A stretch of 64,000 nt of DNA from Bacteroidales bacterium (GTDB lineage: Bacteria; Bacteroidota; Bacteroidia; Bacteroidales; UBA3824), in NCBI GenBank assembly GCA_016293845.1, contig JAEDDH010000019.1:1-64000 (forward strand). Direction: 5' to 3'. Numbering within the stretch: position 1 is the first letter of the stretch; each line of letters begins with the position of its first letter. The translations under genes and the position numbers were made by a program. Shown here one piece after another: positions 27,309-36,003 of this stretch. Under the pieces are notes generated by a model. It was not told the origin of the DNA. It saw nothing but the letters and a program-made list of their open reading frames with translations, and ran no database searches.

Positions 27309-28322
27309 TTATTCAACTACCTTTATATCAGCGTATTTCACGGTCTTTTTGGTGTCGCGGCGAATAACGCAGAAAGTAGTGCCTTCCTTTATTCTGGCAT
27401 TCCCAAGACCACCGGCGTTGTGAATATCGGGGTCGGCGTTGAGTGTTTGCTCGGGCGATATAAAATCGTAGGATGCGAAGAACGTAGAGCAGTGTTTTGC
27501 CACGCAGTCTAAAAGTATGCGGCGTTCCGAGATGTAACATTCCGAAACAAATTCCAACATCTTTGTAAGCGCGTCGTACACGTTGTCGAGGTTCTGTTTT
27601 TCGTCGTCGCCGAGGGTGTCGGTCTTGGTTTTGAGGTAGATCCAACCTTTGGCAAAGCGAACCACAAATTTTGAGAGCGAACTCTCTTTTGAGGTCTGCA
27701 AGGCCTCGTTGAGGGTGCGGATAAGTTCTTTTTGCGGGTCGGTTTCGTTTCCGGGGTCGCGAAAAATCTCGCTTACGAACTTTGAGAGCGGTATAGCGGT
27801 GTTGAGTTCCGAAGCAATCTGCGCCTTTTCGCCTTCAAGTTCTTCCATACGGTTTTTAAGTTCTTGAAATTTGGCTTTGTATTTGGCGAGTTTGTCCTCT
27901 GGAATGTCGCCGCCGCCTGCCTGTTTTGCTGGCTGCCCTTTTGTGAGGGCGTTGAGCGAGGCAGTTATGGTGTTGATACTCTCTTGCGACAGGTAGGTTT
28001 TTAAAAGTTTGCCTACCCATTGCAGAGTGTCGATGTCTTTGTCGGTGTAAGGCAACTGCACGTTGGGGTTTTCTTTTAATTCGTCGAAAACACCATTGCC
28101 GATGTTGTCGATAAGCCATTTGGCAATGCCGTCGGCTTCGGCTGAGGCATCACCGGGAGTGGCAGTTTGCACGTGGGTAGATAGCCCCGACGAAGGGTTA
28201 ACTTTCTCGTCGTCAGGCTGTTCGGTTTGAACCTTTTTGGTAAGCGAAAGGCTCACCGGCTTAGGTTCTTCTACCCTGCTGTCGCTGCTTGCGCCGTTTA
28301 CTGATAAACTTAGTTTTGCCAT
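27309..28322 (-). CDS. Coiled-coil protein between srfB and srfC
   Basis: This 337-residue protein has a low-complexity N-terminus (residues 1-60, Ser/Pro/Thr rich), a central helical part, and a clear coiled coil around residues 145-175 (KLAKYKAKFQELKNRMEELE...). The compact C-terminal domain ends in VIRRDTKKTVKYADIKVVE. I recognise no named domain. It sits 27 bases downstream of srfB and 35 upstream of srfC, so it probably bridges or adapts the two ATPases. Similar third proteins accompany SrfB/SrfC elsewhere, from general knowledge. Confidence 0.65.
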   Translation of the reverse strand: MAKLSLSVNGASSDSRVEEPKPVSLSLTKKVQTEQPDDEKVNPSSGLSTHVQTATPGDASAEADGIAKWLIDNIGNGVFDELKENPNVQLPYTDKDIDTLQWVGKLLKTYLSQESINTITASLNALTKGQPAKQAGGGDIPEDKLAKYKAKFQELKNRMEELEGEKAQIASELNTAIPLSKFVSEIFRDPGNETDPQKELIRTLNEALQTSKESSLSKFVVRFAKGWIYLKTKTDTLGDDEKQNLDNVYDALTKMLEFVSECYISERRILLDCVAKHCSTFFASYDFISPEQTLNADPDIHNAGGLGNARIKEGTTFCVIRRDTKKTVKYADIKVVE

Positions 28323-28349
28323 AATTCTTTCGTTTTATAGTACAACAAA

Positions 28350-31343
28350 CTAATTATCAAAAAGTTGGATAAGGAATATACCTGAGTCCATCCAATAGCC
28401 GTGCTCGTCGGCAAGCGATTGGAGCGTAAGTTTCAGATTGTCAGACGAAACTTTTTTGCCTTCTCGGTCCATAACGTTTTTAAGCGGTTTCAAACGCTCT
28501 TTGTCGCGGGGGTCGCGTTCGATGTCGAATGTAAGCGGCTCGCGGTCTTTTAACTGACGTGCTGCCTCCGACGACGAGTAAACCAATTTGTACATAGGTG
28601 CCGAAATCCAATCGTCGGTGGGCATCTGCCTCATTCCAAGCATCATGTGACCAAAGAATTTGATATTCTTTGTATCGGTGTCGGGGTCGAGGAATATCTC
28701 TTTGAGGCGTGCCTTGTTGGGGTCGTACTCGCCAAGGTAGTCGGCTGTTGAGCAGAAATTGCGTTTCAAGAGCGATGTGTCGATTGTGAAATCGTCTAAG
28801 CGACGGAGGTTGCCTGCCATAAGGGCGATGGTTGCTCCCACAGCCACACAAGTTTTCGGGTCTTTGATAACGCCTGTGCCCTCGGCAAACGGATACCAAG
28901 TGCCTATGCGGTAATGTCCTAACTGTACGATTCGGTCGGGAGTTACGGGCAGTTTCTTTAAGAATAGGTCGCGAACCACGGGCAACTGGCTGGGACGTCC
29001 CGAAAGCAGTACATAATCGCATTCGTACTGGGCAATGATGCCGCAAAGGTCGCCTATCATCTTTTCTACCACGTCTTTAACCACTTTGTTGGTGCCTTCG
29101 TTGTCGAGTTCCCAAGTGATTTTTTCGATGTCGAATCCTGTGCAGCCCTCGTTTTCAAACTCCTTATTAATATAGTCGATGAGTTGCTGGTTGGGATGCG
29201 GATAATTTACAAAGAAGGAATCAAACGAGCGTTTTTCTGTTGGACGTTCCTCTGAGGCGTGCTGCAAAATGTCTGTACCAATGGGAATTGCAATCTGCAT
29301 AGCAAACTGTTTTTTCATCAGTTTGTCTTTTGCGGTGGTGCGTCCGAGGTAAGGACCAAAGAGGAAGTTCATTACATTAACCGAATTGCGACAGCCGCAT
29401 TTTTCGGCGTGCAACTTGATGGTAGGCAGCACAATACGCTCGATAACACGTTTAAGAATATCGTCGCCGGCGAGGTTGAATCCCTCCCAAAACATTGGCG
29501 AAGGTGTTAATACCGAGATATTTGCGCCTGGGTTTGCCTGATAATTTGCAATCATAAGGTCGGTAGTACCACCGCCTATATCCACGCTCGCAATAGTAAC
29601 GGCGGGCTGGTCGGGGTAAACTGTATCTTGACGCAACTTGCCCACAGTGTTGATGTAGAGCGCAGCGTTGTTCATAAAACGATCTTTGATTTCGCCGTAG
29701 ACAAAGGTCAACTGGTTGCAGGTGGCCTCGTCGTAGTTCCAATCGTTGCGTTTATCGGGTTCGCGGCGGATATCGTCGGCATCGGGAATGATTACAAGAT
29801 TTTTGTCGATGAAATTGTTGCCAAAATATGCTTTGAGTGCTGCGAGAGCGTCTTTTGCATGGTCGCGGAGAATTACCTGCTCGGTTTGCAACATTGCTGT
29901 GGGGCAGGTAAGCACAATGCGTTTTAATCGGCGCGGAAGTTTTTCCTGACCCTGACGTTTGCGGAAACGGTAACTGTTGACGTATGTTACGGCCTGCATA
30001 AATATCTCGCTGAGTGCAAATGTCATAAGCGAACTGCGCGAGAAATATGGGTTCATTGCCGGATAAGGCTGTTTCATTTCGGGGTCTTGTTCGGCTTTAA
30101 TACGCTCACGTTCAAGGAGTTTGCCATCTTCGGTAAAGAGTTCTGCAATACCGTAGAGTGCGGGTTTTGCAAAAGCCTCCTGAGTTTTAGAAATATATGT
30201 CCACGGGAACGCGCGTTTTTCGGTGTCCCAAAGATAGCGTTTTGGCGAACTCATTACCGAGTTTGAATTGTCGGCGGTGTTGAGAACTGTTAAACGAGCA
30301 GCCTCGCGACCAATGCGTACAAGGCTTGGCCAAGCAAACGCCTTGGGATTGCCGCTCATTATAAACTGTGATTCGTCGCCGAGAGTGGTTTTTACAAATG
30401 CCACACGCATATCAAACGGGTCGCTGTAAGTGCGGTCGGGATAGGTCATATCGCGAATTTCGAGCGGAACAGCGTCGGTAAATTCAAACGGCTGACCTGT
30501 TTTAATCGATTCTACAAGTATACCTGTGGTGCGACTGTTGCCCACATCGAGAATCAAGTCAACGTCAATGCTTTGATTATCAGTATAGAGGGTAAGTTTG
30601 GGGAATGTCTCCGCCTTGCCCAACACCTTTAATAATGTAAGGTAATACGATGTGTGGAGGAAATTGTATCCTTCGTCTGTTTTGCGGAGGTCTTTGCGTT
30701 TTTTGTCAAAGTCGGTTTTGAGCCACTCCTGAACCCACGGACGAGCGCAGAAAAAGAAGTTGTCGGTATCTTGCACGGCACATTCAAACACTGAGTTTTG
30801 AGCGTCGCGGACTGTGGGCGTAAGGTATGCCTCAGAATTATCCTCGCAGCGGGTATCGAATGCAAGTACCACATTGTGAGTGTATTCGCTCTCCTCTTCA
30901 ACGCCCGAAATACGGCTAAACCACATCATTGCCCAAGTTTCGGGGCCCTGCTGGAATTTTTTGCCGTCGTAACTTTTGCGCAAGTAAGGAATCGGAATCC
31001 ACATTCCCTCGAAACTCTCTATGGCTTCGCGAGCACGAACGGTGATAATTTTGTGCTCGGGGATTGTGCGGATAAGGTTTTGCGGAATGCGAGCCTCGTC
31101 GATTTGCCCCGTTTCAGAATCGGTGGCCACCTTGCGGATTTCGTCGGTGAGTTCGATGTACTTTTGAAGTTTTTCGTGGTAGTAGGGAAATACAAAGGTT
31201 ATCTCCTTGTTGCCTTCGATGTCTTCTTCGAGTTTTTCAAAATAGTCGGCATTTACTTTCATTGCGGGCGATTTCTCGCCGAGGTTTATCTTAACCGAAT
31301 GAAACTGTATGCCGGAGTTGGCTATTAAACTGAAATCTCTCAT
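28350..31343 (-). CDS. srfB: SrfB-family protein with actin/Hsp70-like ATPase motifs
   Basis: The 997-residue protein belongs to the SrfB family by size and partners. I see an ASKHA-type nucleotide-binding signature: phosphate-1 DVGNSRTTG at residues 266-274, phosphate-2 DIGGGTTDLM at 588-597, and an adenosine motif YVLLSGRPSQLP at 777-788. About 255 residues precede the first motif and may be a separate domain. The long insertion between the phosphate loops is unlike DnaK. No signal peptide or membrane segment. It follows the zinc-ribbon protein by 27 bases. The fold assignment is from motifs; the physiological role of the family is unknown to me. Confidence 0.8.
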   Translation of the reverse strand: MRDFSLIANSGIQFHSVKINLGEKSPAMKVNADYFEKLEEDIEGNKEITFVFPYYHEKLQKYIELTDEIRKVATDSETGQIDEARIPQNLIRTIPEHKIITVRAREAIESFEGMWIPIPYLRKSYDGKKFQQGPETWAMMWFSRISGVEEESEYTHNVVLAFDTRCEDNSEAYLTPTVRDAQNSVFECAVQDTDNFFFCARPWVQEWLKTDFDKKRKDLRKTDEGYNFLHTSYYLTLLKVLGKAETFPKLTLYTDNQSIDVDLILDVGNSRTTGILVESIKTGQPFEFTDAVPLEIRDMTYPDRTYSDPFDMRVAFVKTTLGDESQFIMSGNPKAFAWPSLVRIGREAARLTVLNTADNSNSVMSSPKRYLWDTEKRAFPWTYISKTQEAFAKPALYGIAELFTEDGKLLERERIKAEQDPEMKQPYPAMNPYFSRSSLMTFALSEIFMQAVTYVNSYRFRKRQGQEKLPRRLKRIVLTCPTAMLQTEQVILRDHAKDALAALKAYFGNNFIDKNLVIIPDADDIRREPDKRNDWNYDEATCNQLTFVYGEIKDRFMNNAALYINTVGKLRQDTVYPDQPAVTIASVDIGGGTTDLMIANYQANPGANISVLTPSPMFWEGFNLAGDDILKRVIERIVLPTIKLHAEKCGCRNSVNVMNFLFGPYLGRTTAKDKLMKKQFAMQIAIPIGTDILQHASEERPTEKRSFDSFFVNYPHPNQQLIDYINKEFENEGCTGFDIEKITWELDNEGTNKVVKDVVEKMIGDLCGIIAQYECDYVLLSGRPSQLPVVRDLFLKKLPVTPDRIVQLGHYRIGTWYPFAEGTGVIKDPKTCVAVGATIALMAGNLRRLDDFTIDTSLLKRNFCSTADYLGEYDPNKARLKEIFLDPDTDTKNIKFFGHMMLGMRQMPTDDWISAPMYKLVYSSSEAARQLKDREPLTFDIERDPRDKERLKPLKNVMDREGKKVSSDNLKLTLQSLADEHGYWMDSGIFLIQLFDN

Positions 31344-31370
31344 ATATATATGTTTTTAGGTTTTCGAAAT

Positions 31371-32003
31371 TTAGATTGAAATGTCTACGCTGTCGTCGTC
31401 CTGAGTTTTTTTGCCCTGATTGTTGCAATAGATACAAACCGGCATCGACGATGGATAAACCTCACCGCAATAGGGACATACGGTTAATTTTCCCTTCGTC
31501 TTAGGCGGTGCAGGCGGTGCAGGCGGTGCAGGTGGAGTGGGCGGCGGAGGTGTCGGCTGCGAAACAGTTTTGGGTTGTGCAGGCTGAGGTGCCGACTGCG
31601 AAACCGGCTGAGCGCTGCTTGGATACATATCGTAATAAGTGCGCTGCGATTTCCATCCCGAAACGGTGAGAAAGCGGTCTTGATAACTTTCGCCACGTGC
31701 AAGGCAGTATCTACCAACGGGTTGACCTTCGTAGGTGGTAGATTTTTGCTTAGATTTGCCAAGCGAGAGGGTGAGTCCCGAACTTTTTTGAATAACGGGG
31801 CGCAACTGCAATAAATCGAGGATGAAAGTTTGTTCGTCGTTGGCAGAGTTGAACCTTACAAACACATTGTACACAGGTGGAGTACCGGCTTGCAGTTGGT
31901 TGATCTGCGATGTACTGATAGTAAATTTGGCAACAGTGCCGTCGGGTGCGGGTACAAATATGTGTAGCCCAGCATTATTTTGTTCCCATTTTAATGAATC
32001 CAT
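31371..32003 (-). CDS. Zinc-ribbon protein with proline-rich linker, first gene of the srf operon
   Basis: This 210-residue protein has a beta-rich N-terminal domain (residues 1-125). A Gln/Pro linker (about 130-172) contains PPAPPAPPA-type repeats. The C-terminal zinc ribbon is CPYCGEVYPSSMPVCIYC, i.e. two CxxC knuckles. The ending DDDSVDISI is acidic. The ribbon after a flexible linker suggests a docking module for SrfB or SrfC. I do not recognise the N-terminal domain. A TATATTTG box at 32060-32053 (minus strand) may drive the operon; a good -33 element was not found. Confidence 0.7.
   Translation of the reverse strand: MDSLKWEQNNAGLHIFVPAPDGTVAKFTISTSQINQLQAGTPPVYNVFVRFNSANDEQTFILDLLQLRPVIQKSSGLTLSLGKSKQKSTTYEGQPVGRYCLARGESYQDRFLTVSGWKSQRTYYDMYPSSAQPVSQSAPQPAQPKTVSQPTPPPPTPPAPPAPPAPPKTKGKLTVCPYCGEVYPSSMPVCIYCNNQGKKTQDDDSVDISI
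31504..31530 (+). repeat. Three tandem 9-bp repeats
   Basis: GGCGGTGCA is repeated three times exactly and flanked by near copies. It encodes the Pro-Ala linker of the zinc-ribbon protein on the other strand and could vary in copy number. Confidence 0.85.
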
Positions 32004-32135
32004 TATTTCTTCAAAAAAATATTATCTCTTTTAACGTTAAAATCTGTTTTAACAAATATAAGATAGATTTATAACAAAGTCAAGCCTAAACGAGATTTTT
32101 TTTTTGAAAAAAATGAATTTTAGTTAGTGAAAGTG

Positions 32136-33503
32136 TTATTCTTGTTTGATAATCAGTTTTTTGAGTGGTTTTTCGATAACAGCCTCCGCTTGCGAGCCGA
32201 TTTTACCGCCTTGTGGACATTGCAATGTGGATACTTTGGTAAGGCGGTAATGGCCAGAGGCGGAAAGAATCAAGTGATTATCAGTAATGTTTTCAACTTT
32301 TTCCGATTTTTCATCAATAGTATATTCTATGGTAAATGGCGGAGTGCCTGATAATTCAATACTTAGAGGACTAATGTCGCCGTAGCAAACGTGGGCATTG
32401 TTGAATTGGGCTGTGGGTGGATTGGTGGCGCAAGGGGCTTGTGGCTCAGATAACCACGAGCCAGGACAAGAAGGACGGAAACGTTGATATTTGTTTAGAT
32501 TAACAATTGTAGTATATTTGCTTTTACCATCAGCATCGGTTTCTATCACACCTACCTCTTTTAAAGAGGATCCAAGTGAGGCGTAAAGTTTTCCGTCTGG
32601 ACCATATAATATGTCGCCAAGCATATAAAGTCCGCCTTTTTTTTCAGGAGTCGGTATCACAGTGTATTTTGTAAAATCAGGAATGCCGTTATTTATAGGG
32701 TATTCTTCTATTTGATAAACATAATCATCACCTATACGTCGATCATTGACAACAATTAATCTGTCATTATTTTGCGATATACCCACAGCCATACATTTAA
32801 TCACATTAGAGTCGGTATATTTACTGGTAACTATAAAAGATGCAGTATTTTGGTCAAATATTCCGTAATAATATTTATATCGTGCAGTGGCAATAAAACT
32901 GCTACAATCTCTGGATAGAGATATCTGTAAAAAATCATTTGAAATATTGTTGTCAAACATTGCTTGCTCGCCAATATAAGAAATACCATCGGCTGTAATC
33001 AAATATTTCAAGATTGACGAGTTGTCGTAATAAAGTATCCAAATATCTGTGTTGTTTGGATGACGAATAATGAGTGGATACTTGTTTGTAAGTGTAAGTG
33101 TTGTAACATCAGAAATCACCTCTTTTTTCTCTAAATCTATTTGAAAATAGCCTTCTGTACCTATGGCGTATATTATTTTGTCATTTCCTGGTGTTGGCAC
33201 AAAGACTGAACATTTTACAGGATAATTATAATAATTTATTTCTTCAAAGTTTCCGTCATAAATTTTTCCTTCTTTATAAATTAGTCGAAGGTTACCTTCT
33301 GTGTCAACATACCAGCGTGTATTATCGTATTTGGAATCAAGTGTTTTAACTACTGCCTCTCCACTGGTAAAGTCGATACAATAACCGTCAAAGTTCCATA
33401 AGGGTACATATCCACTTTGCGAAAATACTAAATTAGACAGAAAGACACAGAGGATGATAGTCATCCCCTGCGCCTTGAGTGAAGAATTATAGTTGGTTAC
33501 CAT
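32136..33503 (-). CDS. Secreted propeller-like protein with a C-terminal Ig/PKD-like domain
   Basis: The protein has 455 residues with a signal peptide (MTIILCVFLSNLVFSQ, starting at codon 14 of the longer frame). The main body has recurring beta-strand blocks with YAIGTEGYFQIDL, WILYYDNSS, MLGDILYGPDGKLYASLG, suggesting a propeller. The CPGSWLSEPQAPCATNPPTA stretch leads into an Ig-like domain with ISPLSIELSGTPPFTIEYTI and ASGHYRLTKVSTLQCPQGG, as in gliding-motility-type secreted proteins of the phylum. The start overlaps the preceding lipoprotein gene by seven bases. AT-rich like its partner. Function unknown; probably surface-exposed or secreted. Confidence 0.65.
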   Translation of the reverse strand: MVTNYNSSLKAQGMTIILCVFLSNLVFSQSGYVPLWNFDGYCIDFTSGEAVVKTLDSKYDNTRWYVDTEGNLRLIYKEGKIYDGNFEEINYYNYPVKCSVFVPTPGNDKIIYAIGTEGYFQIDLEKKEVISDVTTLTLTNKYPLIIRHPNNTDIWILYYDNSSILKYLITADGISYIGEQAMFDNNISNDFLQISLSRDCSSFIATARYKYYYGIFDQNTASFIVTSKYTDSNVIKCMAVGISQNNDRLIVVNDRRIGDDYVYQIEEYPINNGIPDFTKYTVIPTPEKKGGLYMLGDILYGPDGKLYASLGSSLKEVGVIETDADGKSKYTTIVNLNKYQRFRPSCPGSWLSEPQAPCATNPPTAQFNNAHVCYGDISPLSIELSGTPPFTIEYTIDEKSEKVENITDNHLILSASGHYRLTKVSTLQCPQGGKIGSQAEAVIEKPLKKLIIKQE

Positions 33504-34258
33504 TCGTCTTCGGTTAAATTACGCATAAAGCGGACTAAACAATATTCCTCATTGTTCGGAATGATATAAACCAAGTCGTGAGGAGGTTCGTTTGCTCCAA
33601 AGAATACAGATACGCCCCAAGTTTTTGGTCTATTTTGCGGATTAGGTCCTACCAAGTATTTTGGGTCAACAAAAATCTCATTACGAAGAGAAGGATCTTC
33701 AAATGTTCGTTCTTGTCTGTATACATCAAGATACCTATTCAAATCTGGATTCTGAAATCCAAGCATATCTCTCACCTTATTAGCATCTCCGTAAATTGCT
33801 ACAAGATTTTCAACATCGCGTTCGGTAGGAATATGAAATCCTCGTTTAGAAAACAAGTCATTACAATCATAGGGAGTATCAGCACCAAAATTCTCCCAAC
33901 TATAAAACCGTCCTAAAGACAAAATGTCAGGATTTGGTTCTTGTTCAGGATAGGTTTTGCCGCCAAACACATTTTCTCGATAATTTTCGAGAAACCATTC
34001 TTGCATAATTGAGTGGTCTTTATTACGCAATTTGATAGTTTTATATGTAACCTTAATTGATTCATCCAATTCGTCAGTAAGAGATTCAACCGTGCTGTAT
34101 TTCTTAGCAACAAGTACTTTTGATACTGGTCTGCGATTCGAAGCGTACACTGTATCGGTTTGTGGCTGAGGTTCGTTTATTGATTCGTCTTGACACGAAT
34201 AAAACGGTGATATAGCGAACGCTGATGCTATCAGCAATAGATATTTAAAATTTTTCAT
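33497..34258 (-). CDS. FISUMP-domain lipoprotein
   Basis: The start is set at the ATG at 34258, which gives MKNFKYLLLIASAFAISPFY followed by SCQDE, a lipoprotein signal with Cys at residue 22. The frame stays open 65 codons further upstream, but that part is leader. The body has GRFYSWENFGADTPYDCNDL, GFHIPTERDVENLVAIYGD and a C-terminal YCLVRFMRNLTE, the pattern of Fibrobacter succinogenes major paralogous (FISUMP) domains. The protein would be anchored in the outer membrane. It is the first gene of a pair with the propeller-like protein. Confidence 0.8.
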   Translation of the reverse strand: MKNFKYLLLIASAFAISPFYSCQDESINEPQPQTDTVYASNRRPVSKVLVAKKYSTVESLTDELDESIKVTYKTIKLRNKDHSIMQEWFLENYRENVFGGKTYPEQEPNPDILSLGRFYSWENFGADTPYDCNDLFSKRGFHIPTERDVENLVAIYGDANKVRDMLGFQNPDLNRYLDVYRQERTFEDPSLRNEIFVDPKYLVGPNPQNRPKTWGVSVFFGANEPPHDLVYIIPNNEEYCLVRFMRNLTEDEW

Positions 34259-34480
34259 ATAATTTTCTATTTTTAATGTGTTAAATAAAAGAAATGATGT
34301 AATTAAAAAGGCGTTAGGTTCGTATTCCGAACCGTTAGTTGTTTTACACAAAAAAAGTTCAAACAACTTTATTAAAGTTTTTGCGTTTATCACATAGGCA
34401 TAAGTTTTTATGTTCGACAATAGGGGGCGCGTCGTCGCGGTTTCCAAGTGCATACGGCGCGCCTCCGTTTTTAATTATCA
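34259..34480 (-). promoter_or_regulatory. Long structured 5' leader of the lipoprotein operon
   Basis: About 220 bases lie between the -7 box and the lipoprotein start. Three inverted repeats are visible: GGTTCG/CGAACC (34317-34333, 5-base loop), AGTTGTTT/AAACAACT (34337-34368), and GGGGGCGCG/CGCGCCTCC (34423-34466). The last sits close to the expected transcript start and is unusually GC-rich for this region. The leader has no stop in the lipoprotein frame. It may be a cis-acting RNA element. Confidence 0.45.
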
Positions 34481-34483
34481 TTG

Positions 34484-34515
34484 CAAATATATAATGCTGT
34501 TTTATTTCCGACAAT
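34484..34515 (-). promoter_or_regulatory. Promoter of the FISUMP lipoprotein operon
   Basis: Minus-strand TATATTTG (34491-34484) is preceded after 20 bases by ATTG (34515-34512), a near-consensus -33 box. The remaining bases up to 34641 are AT-rich without further signal. Confidence 0.6.
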
Positions 34516-34641
34516 TATTCTGAGATTTTTTTTTGAAAGAAAAACAGTTGATTTTATCAAGTATTGTTTATTCCAAATTTTACGCTCAGTAGTAATCCTT
34601 GTTTTAATTCATTGATTATTAATCCCTTCCTATAAAATAAT

Positions 34642-34663
34642 AACCGCCTCTTCCGAAGCGGTT
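34642..34663 (-). terminator. Terminator after the tig-clpP-clpP operon
   Basis: AACCGCCTCTTCCGAAGCGGTT is a compact hairpin (9-bp stem with a four-base loop) 30 bases beyond the clpP stop, with T-rich sequence on both sides, so it can work in either direction. Confidence 0.75.
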
Positions 34664-34692
34664 ATTTTTTACTAACAAATATCTTTAAATAC

Positions 34693-35316
34693 TTAGTATT
34701 CAAGTTTTTGTGCTATGGAATCCACTATGCCGTAGGCAAGTGATTCGTTGGCATCCATCCAATGGTCGTTTTCGATGTCGGCAAGAACCTTTTCGTAGGG
34801 CTGACCACAGTTTTTGGAGAGGATTTCAGCAGTGATTTTCTTGGTTTTGTCGATCTGACGGGCGTGAATTTCAAGATTCGATGCCTTGTCTTGAAAATAT
34901 CCGCCAATGCTCGGCTGATGAATCATCACTTCGGCGTGAGGCATAATTGTGCGGCTGCCTTTTTCACCGGCTGAAAGGAGTATCGAAGCCATCGACGCAC
35001 ACAAGCCCATACAAACCGTCTTAACAGGCGACGAGATGAGTTTCATTGTGTCGAGGATTGCCATTCCTGCTGTTACCGAGCCGCCGGGACTATTGATATA
35101 GAATGTAATCGGTTGGCCAGGTTCTTTCATATCAAGGTAGAGCAAGCGGTTTACCACCTGTTCGGCGGTGTCGTCCATTACTGCGCCCCAAAGAAAAATG
35201 CTGCGTTTTTCGAGGAACTTTTTGTTGAAATCTATCGACGAAAGTCCGCTCACTAACTTGTCTAAGCCGTTTGACTGCGGTACGTCTTCTTCTTCTAATC
35301 TGTACATTTTTAACAA
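34693..35316 (-). CDS. clpP: ClpP-family serine protease, second copy
   Basis: This 207-residue ClpP paralogue has the catalytic Ser in GLCASMASILLSAG, His in VMIHQPSIGG and Asp in ENDHWMDANES, so the triad is complete. It differs from its neighbour: CASMAS replaces the usual AASMGA, and the SIGGYFQDKASNLEI stretch carries an insertion-like change in the handle region. The N-terminus (FNKKFLEKRSIFLWGAVMDD) keeps the ClpP start of the fold. It follows the canonical ClpP by nine bases and probably forms mixed or separate heptamers with it. A start at 35307 is also possible. Confidence 0.9.
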   Translation of the reverse strand: MLKMYRLEEEDVPQSNGLDKLVSGLSSIDFNKKFLEKRSIFLWGAVMDDTAEQVVNRLLYLDMKEPGQPITFYINSPGGSVTAGMAILDTMKLISSPVKTVCMGLCASMASILLSAGEKGSRTIMPHAEVMIHQPSIGGYFQDKASNLEIHARQIDKTKKITAEILSKNCGQPYEKVLADIENDHWMDANESLAYGIVDSIAQKLEY

Positions 35317-35325
35317 TTTAAACGG

Positions 35326-36003
35326 TTAAACAACTTTTTTGTCGCGGAAAACCACTTGGTCGATAAGTCCGTATTCTTTGGCCTCGGCTGCGCTCATCCA
35401 AAAATCGCGTTGCGAATCTTGGGCTATTTTTTCAACCGACTGTCCGGTGTGTTCGGAGAGAATTTCGTAAAGGTCGTTTTTAGCCTTTATTATCTCGTTT
35501 ACAGCGATTTGAATATCCGAAGCCTGACCGCCTGTGTATCCTGCGGGCTGGTGAATCATCATACGCGAATGTTTGAGTGCGTAGCGTTTGCCTTGTGTGC
35601 CGGCTGCGAGCAACACAGCACCCATCGACGCTGCCATTCCTGTGCAGGTGCAGGCGATGTTGCACGATATGTACTGCATAGTGTCGTACACGCCGAGACC
35701 GCCGTAAACCGAGCCGCCCGGAGTGTTGAAGTATATCTGGATATCTTTCGACGGGTCGGTGCTCTCCAAAAAGAGCAACTGAGCCTGAATTACGTTTGCC
35801 ACTTGGTCGGAAATCTCAGTGCCGATGAAGATGATGCGGTCGGCAATGAGGCGCGAGAATACGTCAACCTCGCGGAAGGGCACATCGCGCTCCTCGATAA
35901 CCGAGCGAGTCATATTTGAGATGTGTCCGGCGTATTGGTCGAGCATATTGCCGCTGATTCCACGGCTGTGAACGGCGTATTTTCTAAAATCGTTGTTGTT
36001 CAT
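35326..36003 (-). CDS. clpP: ClpP, canonical proteolytic subunit
   Basis: The 225-residue protein shows IYFNTPGGSVYGGLGVYDTM, the catalytic Ser in CTGMAASMGAVLLAAG, His in RMMIHQPAGYTGG and Asp in DSQRDFWMSAAEAKEYGLID. The N-terminal ~30 residues are likely a processed propeptide. Its start codon shares a base with the tig stop, indicating coupling. It degrades unfolded substrates delivered by ClpX, which is encoded far away at 11 kb. Confidence 0.96.
   Translation of the reverse strand: MNNNDFRKYAVHSRGISGNMLDQYAGHISNMTRSVIEERDVPFREVDVFSRLIADRIIFIGTEISDQVANVIQAQLLFLESTDPSKDIQIYFNTPGGSVYGGLGVYDTMQYISCNIACTCTGMAASMGAVLLAAGTQGKRYALKHSRMMIHQPAGYTGGQASDIQIAVNEIIKAKNDLYEILSEHTGQSVEKIAQDSQRDFWMSAAEAKEYGLIDQVVFRDKKVV

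Noticed and set aside
34259..34453. Upstream extension of the lipoprotein by 65 residues
   Set aside because: It would bury the lipoprotein signal inside the protein; the ATG at 34258 gives a proper signal and lipobox.
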